From the NCBI GenBank assembly GCA_009193035.1, contig SWDT01000001.1, forward strand, positions 62,001 to 126,000: DNA of 64,000 nucleotides. The letters are read 5' to 3'. Under the pieces are notes generated by a model. The model had not been told where the DNA came from. It saw nothing but the letters and a program-made list of their open reading frames with translations, and ran no database searches. The DNA is from Halicephalobus mephisto. Its lineage: Eukaryota; Nematoda; Chromadorea; Rhabditida; Panagrolaimidae. Both the position numbers and the translations under genes were made by a program. Shown piece after piece: positions 1 through 9,900 of the stretch (position 1 is the first letter of the stretch; the number at the start of each line of letters is the position of its first letter).

Positions 1-135
1 ATAAATTTTGACATTTTTTGGGTTGAGGGTAACAAAGCAGAAGACATGAACGTTATCAAGGAGTGGAGTTCGGATCAACCGGACGTCGAGTTCGGGGTGT
101 TCTTAGATTATTTGGTTTTCTCGAGAATTGTATAA
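1..135 (+). CDS. 3' end of an unrecognised gene (partial)
   Basis: The frame starting at base 1 is open for 44 codons and ends at TAA 133-135. The visible tail is acidic and aromatic (for example KAEDMNVIKEWSSDQPD and FGVFLDYLVF) and reads like a genuine protein C terminus, but I do not recognise the family. It ends only 52 bases before the ATG of the beta-lactamase-like gene on the same strand. In nematodes that spacing suggests an operon with a trans-spliced downstream gene. The start lies outside the window. An exon fragment read in the right frame by chance cannot be excluded. Confidence 0.45.
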   Translation: MNFDIFWVEGNKAEDMNVIKEWSSDQPDVEFGVFLDYLVFSRIV

Positions 136-187
136 AAGGAATTATTCAAAATGAAAAATTTTTAGAAATTTTTAACTTTAAAGAAAA

Positions 188-2156
188 TTGAAAATGAAGT
201 TATTTAAAAAAATATATTTTTTAAATATTCGAAAAGATTCAAAAATAACTTTTACAATGATTTTTTTGGTTTTTGTTGCTTGTCTTCATATTTTTACTTT
301 TGTTTTTATGCCGATTTTTTTTGGAAAAATAAAACCTATTTTTGGTTATTTTGATGAAAATTTTTTAGATATAATAAAAATTTTTGAGTAAGTTTTAAAA
401 TTTCAATTATTTTAATTGAATGTTTATTTTTAGGAAAAATTTTATGGATGGATTTGAGAGAGATGGCGCCAATTTTGCTGTTTTTCATCGAAATAAAGTT
501 GTTGTGAATATTTGGGCAGGAGATTCGGATTCTAGAATTGAAAAACAATGGACAAGTCAAACTAGAAGTATTTTATTTTCAGCAACAAAAGTAAGAAAAA
601 AAATTATATATTAAAAATTTAAAATAATTATTATATATTAAAAATTAAAAACTTATTATATGTTAAAAATTTAAAATAATTACTATATATTAAAAATTTA
701 AAAATGTTTTTTTTACAAAATTTTCTCGATGAGAATTTTTGAAATTTAGGTAAAAGAAAAGAGAGCGAGGGAAAACCGAGAGTGAGGACACGACAAATTG
801 CCAGATTTACCATTTTTTATCCTCATGGATCTCTCTCCTTTTGCGCGGGAATTCAAAAAGTCCAAAAATCTTTATTCGTTTTTCTTGAGATTATGTGGCT
901 ATTTCGTAATTTTACACGATTTCATAATTAACTTTTCGGAGCTATATTTTTCTTAGATGAATACAAAAACTTCTGGACTAGGGTTTGTGAGATATAAAAG
1001 CTTCTGTTCAACCGCTAGGACTGAGGTTCATATATGAAACTTGCAATAGTTAGAAAATTACACTTAAAATATCCCATATAATGTGAGTTGATTTATTTTT
1101 ATTTTAAAACGATAAATTTTCAGCCTCTGAGTGCGATGTGTATAGCATTACTCGCGGATCGAGGAAATCTGGATTACGACGACCGAGTGTCCAAGTACTG
1201 GCCCGAATTCGCTCAAAACGGAAAAGAAAACACGACTATCCGACAAATCCTCGCACATGAAGCAGGATTACCGTATATAGATGAGATTATTGAACTCGAA
1301 GATGCAGAAGGAAACGCCACTGGAGCGTTGAGGAAACTCGCGGCTGCGAAACCTTTGTGGAAACCAGGAACGGGGACAGGGTACCATCCTGTGACTTATG
1401 GATGGCTTGTTGATGGGATAATTAGAGGTGCTGATCCATATAGAAGGACTTTGAAACAATTTTTCAAAGAAGAAATCGCTGATAAATTTAATCTCGATAT
1501 ATCCATCGGAAGCGATCCAGAAGACGTCCATCGTACTGCTTATTTGACGAATCCAAGTATTTTCGAAATTATCAGAGATATAATCATCGACCCGAGGTTG
1601 ATATTCATGTATCTGATGACGAGTCTACAACCTTCAGAATCCATCATCCATAAAGTTTCGAAAAATCCGAAATTTATCGATTTTGATCAAGAAATTTTTC
1701 CTTTCAATAATCCCAGAATCCAGAGATTAAGCATAGGATCAGCCACAGGCCTTTCAAACGCTCATGATCTCGCTAAATTATTTGCCTTAACCCTCGATGG
1801 ACAAGTTATTTCTTCTTCGACAATGGACCAAATATCCAAGCCGAGTGTTGAATCGTGGCATATTGAAAAAACCGTAATTTATCCTGTGATGAAAGGTTAT
1901 GGTTTTTTCTACGATTATCATCCAAATCAATCGGTATTTTCAAAATAAATAATATTTATTAATATCATTTTTTCAGAAAAAAATTAAATACACATTCGGA
2001 CATCCAGGTTACGGATGCCAAGCCTTGCATGTAGATCCCCTCAATGAACTCGTTATAGTTTATCTCACTAACGGATTAAAATCGGCTACTAGTTATCTAT
2101 GTCTTCCTTACCAGCGTCTAGTTGCCGAGACATATCGAACACTGCGATTAACTTAA
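188..2156 (+). CDS. Beta-lactamase-related serine hydrolase (LACT-type), membrane-anchored
   Basis: Four exons join in phase: 188-387, 434-590, 1124-1933 and 1977-2156, giving 448 aa. Residues about 20-50 form a hydrophobic N-terminal anchor (FTMIFLVFVACLHIFTFVF), so the enzyme is probably anchored with its catalytic part in the lumen or outside. The nucleophile motif SxxK is present as SATK just before the second intron. It is followed by the helix PLSAMCIALLADRG and the family block TIRQILAHEAGLPYID. YHPVTYGWLVDGI matches the position of the YxN-like loop, and FGHPGYG stands in for the HxG box. This is the class C beta-lactamase/esterase fold that nematodes carry as lact genes; the real substrate is usually unknown. 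The 533-base second intron holds a copy of a dispersed repeat. The start is the first ATG before the anchor. The family call is firm, the exact first exon less so. Confidence 0.82.
711..860 (+). repeat. Dispersed GA-rich repeat, copy 1 (intronic)
   Basis: Lies in intron 2 of the beta-lactamase-like gene. It runs from an AATTTAGGTAAA block through a purine-rich stretch (GAGAGTGAGGACACG) to CCAGATTTACC and TTGCGCGGGAATT. The same order of blocks occurs twice more at 20195-20560. The inner blocks GGTAAA and TTTACC are inverted relative to each other, as in a small non-autonomous element. Confidence 0.6.
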
Positions 2157-2309
2157 TTTTGCTGACGACGCGAAATCAGAATTTTCGCAGATAACACGGG
2201 TCAAAGAACCAACATGTACTTTAACATTATCGAACTGCCTTCAAAGCAAGGTTTATGACTAAATATACAATAAGTAACTTATGTCTGATGTCTTAGAATC
2301 AACTAATAT

Positions 2310-2793
2310 AAAAATTATTTAATTTCCAGTCTGAATTACGTTCAATTTTTGAGTTTTTACTTGGTCCTGAAGGGAAATTACGGTATATAATTTAGGAATT
2401 GTCAGTTGTAATTTGAGTTGTTAGAAAGTAATAAAGTACTGTAGATTATTGGAACTTCCTCAAAGGGATGTGCAAGTTAACAAAGATTACTGTACACTGT
2501 ACAGTTCAAAATTTATGACAGAAAATAGAAATTTTTCCTTTATGAAAGTTGTTTATTTTTTTGGAAAAATTTTACTTTCTGATGTAACTTCTGAATCATA
2601 CGGTATACAGTAATCTCTGTCAACTTATACATCCCTTTAAGGAAGTTCCAATAATCTACAGTACTTTCTTATTACTTTCTAACAACTCAAATTACAACTA
2701 ACAATTCCCAAATTATATACCGCAATTTCCCTTCAGGACCAAGTAAAAACTCAAAAATTGAACGTAATTCAGACTGGAAATCAAGTAATTTTT
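2310..2793. mobile_element. Foldback element with about 200-bp inverted arms
   Basis: The left arm begins TTTCCAGTCTGAATTACGTT at 2323 and the right arm ends with its exact reverse complement at 2780. The match runs inwards for about 190 bases with few changes (for example TTGGTCCTGAAGGGAAATT on the left and AATTTCCCTTCAGGACCAA on the right). It extends outwards with two mismatches to about 2310 and 2793. The centre (about 2515-2590) is unpaired. No coding capacity is visible; it is a non-autonomous foldback or MITE. No clear target duplication could be set. Confidence 0.8.
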
Positions 2794-3045
2794 TTCATTC
2801 ATTTACTTTTTAAAATTTGTTGTAATGAAATGAACACAAAAAACACTTTATTTGAGCAAAAAATGGAGGACGAAAAACAAAGTTCGGACTGTTCGAACTT
2901 CTGTCTGAGAATCAAAGATAATCGTACATTTCCAATTATCTATGAAATCACAGGATCAAATAATCTATATTTATTTCTTAGGCAAAAACCTATCAATTTC
3001 CGTTACAAGAATTCTTAGACAAACTTCATTGATTTTTTGTATTGG

Positions 3046-3475
3046 GGTCTATAAAAAGGTCAACATCAACGTTAATATAAAATCCGCAGTTTGTTCGCAA
3101 TATTCTGGCAGCTAGGTCGACATCAATGTCAAAATAAGCTCTGCAGCTTGCTTGCAATACTTAAGCAAAACAATTGAATCTCGATATTTATATTTATAAA
3201 AATTTCGAAATTAAAAAAATCCGCAGTTTGTTGGCAATATTTAGACAAGTCAAAATCGAAATAAAATCTGCAGCTTGCTTGCAATATCTAACCAAAACAA
3301 TTGAATCTCGACATTTGCATTTATAAAAATTTCGAAATTTAAAAAATCCGCAGCTTGCTCGCAATATTTAGACAAGTCAAAATCGAAATAAAATCCGCAG
3401 CTTGCTTGCAACATTAGACCCACTTGTCCGTTGCTGTTCGAAAATTCAACTTTGATGTCGACCTTTTTATAGACC
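3046..3475. mobile_element. Minisatellite-bearing TIR element, copy A
   Basis: A perfect 15-bp inverted end pair (GGTCTATAAAAAGGT at 3046 and ACCTTTTTATAGACC at 3461-3475) extends with few mismatches to about 30 bp. Between the ends is a tandem array of related monomers of the type CCGCAGTTTGTTCGCAATAT or CTGCAGCTTGCTTGCAATA. A larger unit of about 120 bases, containing ATTGAATCTCGACATTT, is repeated. Copy B at 13013-13462 carries the same ends and core in opposite orientation. It lies downstream of the GSKIP-domain gene. No protein is encoded. Confidence 0.8.
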
Positions 3476-3801
3476 TCAGGACTGAATCAAAAGTATATTT
3501 TTGTTCAATTTTAAGAAAACTAAAAATGAACAATTAAAAAACAATGAAAATTAACTGGGTATTCTTGCAACGAAAAAAGTTTTTGTACCAGAAATGTTGA
3601 TCCTTTAGGAAATAAAAGACCTGTATGTGGATAGTTAAAGCACTAAAATAAATGTTAAAATTTCATTTTTCATTGCATCGGGAAAAGGCATCGGTGAGGA
3701 AGAATCCATGTTATTTCAATCGACGGTTTTGGAATTTTCTATCTAAAAAGCTTTCGTTATTTTGAAAATGTTAAAAAATCAAAGCTCGAAAAAAAAAACA
3801 A

Positions 3802-5545
3802 TCATTCAGTCAAGGGAAAAAGTAAATCCTCATTTGAGGATTCTTGTAATTGTTCCGTAGTCGGAACTGTCAAAGTTAAAACTTCTTCTTCCCCATCTGA
3901 AAACGGTCTAGAAGCCGATCGGGACCAACGTCGACTGACAACACTCGAACTCATCTGGGGGAAGGGCGACAATCTCTATATTTTAAAATCCACTTTTGAA
4001 AAGTAAATTTAAAACAAACCTCATCTGAATCCACAGCGTACTGCTTCAATCTGTCCGCGAGGACGTCGTGGAAGTGGTTAGCATGTCCAGGAGATATGAC
4101 ATCCAAAACCTCACGAGCATTATTAAAGTACTTAGTGTGCAGTCCTAACTGAACGAAATCCGTAAAAATTAAATAAAAATCAATTATACATTTGTTTCAG
4201 ACATTCGTATTCAAATTTCAAAAATAAAAAATTATTTTTGGGTAACTTTATGTGAAATTGTAAAAGATATTCTAGGTAAATTTCGAGTTTTTATATGAAG
4301 TCAAAGAGTAGAATTTTAGAGGTTCTTAAATTTGAACAAAAATAATTTAAAATGAAGTAATCAGGTCAGTGAATTTCGAATCTCAAGTTGATCTTCATAA
4401 CCTAAGATTCTCATACCGAAAATTGACCTTCAAAATCCAGGATTCAAAGGCTGAATTTCATTATCCTGGATCCTGAAGTCGAAAGTTGATCTTCATAATC
4501 CAGAATTCCGAAGTCATATATTAATTTCCATAATCTAGGATTGAAAAGCTGACTTTCATTATCCTGAGTTCTGAAGTCATATATTGGTTTCCATAATCCA
4601 GGATTTTTATAATGAAAACTGATCTTCATAATCCTAGATTCCAAAGTTAAAAGTTGATTTTCATTATCCTGAATCCTAAGGATCAACTAATTTTAAATTG
4701 GAACATAAATGTCTGAGACACAAATATCGAAGCACGTCAAATTACCTGAGTGTAATCTCCGTTCATGCAGTCGGAGTGCGGTGAAGCGACTCGCCAGCCT
4801 TTCATGGTCAACTCGAGGGTGAATGGATGATCTAAAATATGAATCAAATTTGATAACAGGAGGTAATCACACCTTCCATTGTTTTGATATTGACAAATAT
4901 CAAATCTGCTGTTCTGGGAAGAATTTCCGAAACAGCGATACTGCGGACACAGCTGCTTAGTTCGTGGACAGCAGCGATCGCCTCCAGTTCCAGTGGCCCC
5001 CCTTCCCCGAGGGAGACTTTCCCATGTCCTTGATCCTGATGACGTTTTCGATTCATCGCAGCGATATCCTCCAAGGATATAGGAGACCTATAATAGTGAA
5101 TTTATATATGAAAAATTACTCAAAAAACCCAATTCCGTTCAGCCCGGCTTTGAGCAGGATCTGCTGAGACAGTTTGTGCGGACTCAGACACATATTTTCA
5201 CGATCACCGGCGACGTCCGAGAAGCCGAACTGCTGACTGGGGATGGGGCTTTGTCTGTTTTGATATACTTGGGCCGCTGATTGCCAACGGGCAGAACTAA
5301 AATAGATAAACATAAACATATATAAACATTACCCAGAAATCTCACTCTTGTTGTCTGTATAGTGGACTAACTCCTAAAATTATGAAAATAATCACATATT
5401 AGTTAATTTGCAACTCACCAAGGGAATCTGCGAGCAGATTTGCGTTGGGACTGTTGGTGATCGGAGTGCCACCAACCACCGCCGGGGTATCCGCTCCCAA
5501 AGATGCACAATAACAAGCATTGGGGTTCACTGGGGATCCTGACAT
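3802..5545 (-). CDS. GSKIP-domain protein (GSK3-interacting protein family)
   Basis: Seven exons in phase on the minus strand: 5545-5419, 5373-5346, 5296-5120, 5087-4873, 4831-4746, 4148-4020 and 3975-3802, giving 311 aa. The middle holds a GSKIP domain, about residues 135-255. It begins EAIAAVHELSSCVRSIAVSE, continues with DLIFVNIKTMEG and HPFTLELTMKGWRVAS, and ends with a helix VLDVISPGHANHFHDVLADR. These line up with the ELT..G..VVG core and the LLDTLSP..R..F...L..RL helix of human GSKIP. That family binds GSK3 and the PKA regulatory subunit in the cytoplasm. The N terminus is low-complexity and the C terminus is Ser/Glu-rich (about 57 aa after the domain), so this protein is much longer than the 139-aa vertebrate GSKIP. 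The ATG at 5545 is the only one that opens the first exon. A 597-base intron carries tandem repeats. Confidence 0.78.
4370..4690. repeat. ATAATCCAGGATTCTGAAGTC-type minisatellite
   Basis: Lies in the large intron of the GSKIP-domain gene. Degenerate units of about 50-60 bases repeat blocks such as CTTCATAATCC and GATTCTGAAGTC. The same motif family recurs at 9480-10220, 23600-24080, 48290-48370 and inside the elements at 57806-58210 and 59852-60393. Confidence 0.6.
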
Positions 5546-5569
5546 TCTTATCGATCAATTAACTAAGGC

Positions 5570-5746
5570 ATGGAAGGGAAACAAACAGAAGGCAAATCGG
5601 ATAAGCGTCTTAGTTTCGAACAAAGCAAACCTCGACTCAATTATCGCTGCAAGAATGAAACTCGTGACGTAATTCGTTCTAGAGCAAAAACAAAAGATAA
5701 TCTTTATAAAAATCATACAAATTACAAAGTATTAATTAAATATTAA
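5570..5746 (+). CDS. Candidate first exon of the transporter, or a small ORF
   Basis: An ATG at 5570 opens 58 codons of hydrophilic sequence (MEGKQTEGKSDKRLSFEQ at the start). A possible donor at 5669 (GAC|gtaatt) would leave 33 codons in phase 0, which fits the phase of the exon at 6962-7002 of the downstream transporter. The ATG is only 24 bases from the divergent start of the GSKIP-domain gene, leaving almost no room for separate promoters. It may therefore be coding by chance. Confidence 0.25.
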   Translation: MEGKQTEGKSDKRLSFEQSKPRLNYRCKNETRDVIRSRAKTKDNLYKNHTNYKVLIKY

Positions 5747-6204
5747 ACGAAATTTTTTAAATCTTTATTAAAAATTACGAAATATTAATTAAATATTTAA
5801 TAAAAAATATTAAAAATCATACAAATTACAAAGTATTAATTAAATATTTAATAAAAAAAATTTTTAAAATCTTTATTAAAAAATTACGAAATATTAATTA
5901 AATATTTAATAAAAAAAAATAAAACATTAAAAGTTATATAAAATTATATAATTAAAATTAAATATTTAAAAAATTTAAATTTTAAAAATCTTTATTGAAA
6001 AATTACGAAATTTCAATTAAATATTTAATAAAAAATAAAACATTAAAAATCATTGAAAAAGAAAAATAAAAGATTTTAAAAATCTTTATTGAAAAAATAA
6101 AAAATAAATATTTAATAAAAAGATAAAAATAAAAAATTGCAAAGTAATAATTAATCTAGGATTTAATAAAAATAAACATCTTTATTAAAATTCAACTAAT
6201 TCCA
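5747..6204. other. AT-rich intergenic or intronic filler
   Basis: Almost purely A and T, with short repeated blocks such as ATTAATTAAATATTTAATAA separated by AAAATCTTTATT. I see no coding signal or structured RNA. If 5570 is the real transporter start, this is part of its first intron. Confidence 0.5.
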
Positions 6205-6780
6205 AGATCTACAATAATGTCAAGATTAAAATTAAAAATTAAATCTGCAGGTTGCTTGCAATGTTTAGGTAGAACTGTTAAAAATTTTTAAGAAATTGAA
6301 ATAAAATCTGCAAGTTGCGTGCAATATTCTGGCAGTTAAATCGATATTATAATTATATCTGCAGGTTGCGTGCAGTATTTTTATATTTAAGTCGAAATTA
6401 TAATTATAATCAAATCTGCAAGTTGCGTGCAACATTCTGGCAGTTAAATCGACATTATAATTATATCTGCAGGTTGCGTGCAGTATTTTTATATTTAAGT
6501 CGAAATCATAATTATAATCAAGTCCGCAGATTGCATGCGACATTCTGGCAGTTAAATCGACATTATAATCAAGTCCGCAGGTTGCGTGCAACATTCTGAT
6601 GTATAGTCAGTGTCAAAGTAGAAATAAAATCTGCAGATTGTCTGTAACTTTTAAAAAAAATCAAGATTAAAATTAACATAAAAGTAACATCTGCAGTCTG
6701 CTTGCAAGACTTCGACAGACCGGCTTAGTTGTTGTGCGAAAATTTAATTTAATTTTTGGGAATTTTATATATCTCAGTAC
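6205..6780. repeat. TTGCNNGCAA minisatellite array, 108-bp period
   Basis: Monomers such as CTGCAAGTTGCGTGCAATAT and CTGCAGGTTGCGTGCAGTAT alternate at 51 and 57 bases (CTGCA at 6308, 6359, 6416, 6467), giving a 108-base higher-order unit. Because 108 is a multiple of three, long ORFs appear on both strands here (6265-6594); they are a by-product of the period. The right edge carries TTGTTGTGCGAAAATTTAAT, the same block seen near the right end of the TIR elements of this family. Confidence 0.7.
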
Positions 6781-6961
6781 AGGTGGAAATTTCGAAACTA
6801 GTACATCTTTTAAAATATTCAATTTGTATTTTTGGCTTTTATTTCAGCTGTAAATTCAGTAAAATCGAATTTCCGTCGTTTTTGAAGAATTTTCAGTTGA
6901 GTTTAAATCAGTTTTTCACTGAAATTCGTGTTTGACTTATTTCCCTCAGGATTAGTTTCAG

Positions 6962-9900
6962 GATTCCGTCGTAGCTGAAATTAATCCATATCCGGCTTCG
7001 ATGTAAGTGCGAGATTATTCAATAAACACTTTTGCTATCTTATTCCTCTCGAGAGAAAATACCTGTTGGGTTAAAGATGCCCGAGGCAGTGTCCCAGTCC
7101 GTTCGGTTTGTTTTAAAAATCTGTTTTCAAATTTATAAAATAGTCTACTTCAGCGTCAAATTCGGATTAAAATTAAAGTTATAATCATACCTGCAGCTTG
7201 CGTGCAACATTTGGAAAACCGAGTTGCACGCAAAGTGCAGTTTCGAGTTCGACTTTAACTTTGGTTTCGACTCTGAGGTTCATTTTAAAATCAAATCGAA
7301 ATTAAATAAAATTTGTAATTGTACTTGCAGTTTGCATGTAATATTCGGGCAAGTCGAGCTGCACGAATGTTGCACGCAAAATGCATTTTTGACTTTGATT
7401 TGGATGATGATGATCTTAACCTAGGTTTCGACTTTTAGGTCAACTTTAAAATTAAATAAAATTTGTAATCGTACTTGCAGTTTGCATGCAACATTCTGGC
7501 AAGTCGAGCTGCACGAATGTTGCACGCAAAATGCATTTTTGATTTTGATTTTATTTTCGACTTTGAGGTCGACCTCGAACCTTAACATCGGGAATTAATA
7601 ATTTTTAATTCAGAACGGATCTGAATCCCACGATGCAGACCCTTTTCGCTTCCGTCCTCCAGGCACTGTGGATCGGTTTTGACTCTTTTTATTTGGTTTT
7701 CTACTGTCATGAAGTTTTCAATGACGTCATGCTTACTGTAGCGGCAAATGGATTCAACGGGGCAATTTTTTTAGGAACAACTTTTGCTTTGATTTTTTCA
7801 GAAAAGTTTGATTTTAAAAATTAAATATTTAATTATTTTTAAATTTCAGAATCGAACATTGGTTATTACTTTGTATATTTTCATCCGCAAGAGTATTTTT
7901 GCAATTTTCTTTGGCGTTTTTACGTCCTGGAGAAATTTCGATTTTGTTTTTGATTATTATTGGATTCTGCATCGGAATCGTGTCCTCCACTTTGGTCACT
8001 TTCTCGATCAAGAAATTTTCTGGTCCACATGGAACCCTATTAGTTTCTGTAAGATCAGTTTTTCCTTTTTTAGAGTCTGTAAGGGTCGACATCGAAATTA
8101 AAACCAAATCCGCAGGTTGCGTGCAATGTTTAGACAGTTTAGTCAACATCGAAAATTTGCAGATTGCCCGCAACATTCTGGCAAATCGATTGACATCTAA
8201 ATTAAAACCCGCAGATTGCGCGCAACGTTTGGGCAAATAAGTAGACATCAAAGTAAAATTCGCAAATTGCATGCAACATTCTTGAAAACTAATTAATATC
8301 GGAACTAAAACTCGCAGATTGCGTGCAACATTTGACTTTATTAATCGATATTTTTATTTTTACGTTTATGAAATTTTTAAAATCAAAGTAAAATTTGTAA
8401 ATTGCGTGCAACATTCTTGAAAATTAATTAATATCGAAACCAAAACTCGCAGATTGCGTGCAATATTGAGGCAAATCGGTCTGTTTAGTTGTTGTTCGAA
8501 AATTAAATTCGATTTTGACGTCGACCTCAGGACTAAAACGAAAAATTATTTTTCAGGTTATTTATGCTTGTTTTGCCGGAGGAATTTTTATTTCTTCTGT
8601 TTTACTGGAAAAAGAGGAAATAGAAATCCCGGTTCATCCAAGGACGAAGATGCCACTTTCGCTTTATCCTGTAAATTCCACAATGTTATCCAACATGCAC
8701 ATTCGTTCTCGATATCCACCGACAATCGTACTCATTATCTCCGCCGCTTTCCAAGTTTGTCCTATTATAATTAAAAAATTTTAAATTAAAAAAACACTAA
8801 AAAATTAAAAAATTAAAAAGTTAAAAAGATTTAAGAGATTTTTTTAGATATAAAAATTGAAAAATGTAAAAAATTAATAATTTAAAAAATAAATAATTTT
8901 TTTAAAAAATATAAAAAATAAATAATTTTTAAAAATGTAAAAAATAATTTTTAAAAATATTAACAATAAATAATTTTTAAAAATATTAAAAAAATAAATA
9001 ATTTTAAAAATATTAAAAATAAATAATTTTAAAAATGTTAAAAATAAATAATTTTAAAAAATATTAAAAATAAATAATTTTAAAAATGTTAAAAATTCTA
9101 AAAAGTTAAAAAAATTAAAACATTAAATTCCAGGGTTCATCTGTGTATCCATTTTATTCTTTGTGGAAGTCAAAAAACGAACAACCTACTGTAGAGGAAG
9201 AATACCACGATATTAGTATGGATTACTGTAGAGAAGATAATTTTTAAAATTTGAATTTTAGATGAAGAAAACAAAGATCAAAAACAAATTTTATTTCTTT
9301 GTTGTTTCATCGGTCTGCTTGTGAACGGACTTTTTTCTTTTTTTCCGTATTTTTTATTTTCCTACAATCCTGAAAAAGCCGTTCAGATTTATTTTACCGT
9401 ATTTACTGTAAGTTTTGTTTAAAGTAATTTCAGGTAACTGTACTTTTTCGAAATAGGAAAAATTATTTTTGTAATTTTAAAAAATAATTAAAATACGAAA
9501 ATCGGGTCCTAAATCCCAAATGTGGAATTAGAAATTGACTTTCAAAATCAGATGATCCAGAATCTGAAGTCAAATGTAAGGATCAGTTTTAGAATCCAGA
9601 ATTCTGAATCTGGAGGCGAAATTAAAAATTATTTTTCAGAAGCCAAAATTGGAGTTTAGTCTTCTGAATCTAGAATTCTGGAATTAAAAATTATTTTTCT
9701 GAAGTCGATATTGAAAATTAATCTTTAGAATCCAGAATTCTGAATTTGAAGACTAATTTGGAAATTATCCTTCTGAATCCGATATTGAAGATTAATCTTT
9801 AGAATTCTGAATTTGAATTTGAAATTAAAAATTATTTTTCAGAAGCCAAAATTGGAGTTTAGTCTTCTGGATCTGGAATTCTGAAGTTAAAAATTATTTT

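Noticed and set aside
6265..6599. ORFs of about 100 codons on both strands
   Set aside because: They lie wholly in the TTGCNNGCAA array. The 108-base period is divisible by three, so stop-free frames repeat automatically; the encoded strings are simple repeats.
7829..8272. 147-codon minus-strand ORF
   Set aside because: It spans a transporter exon antisense plus the intronic minisatellite; no splice or start support.
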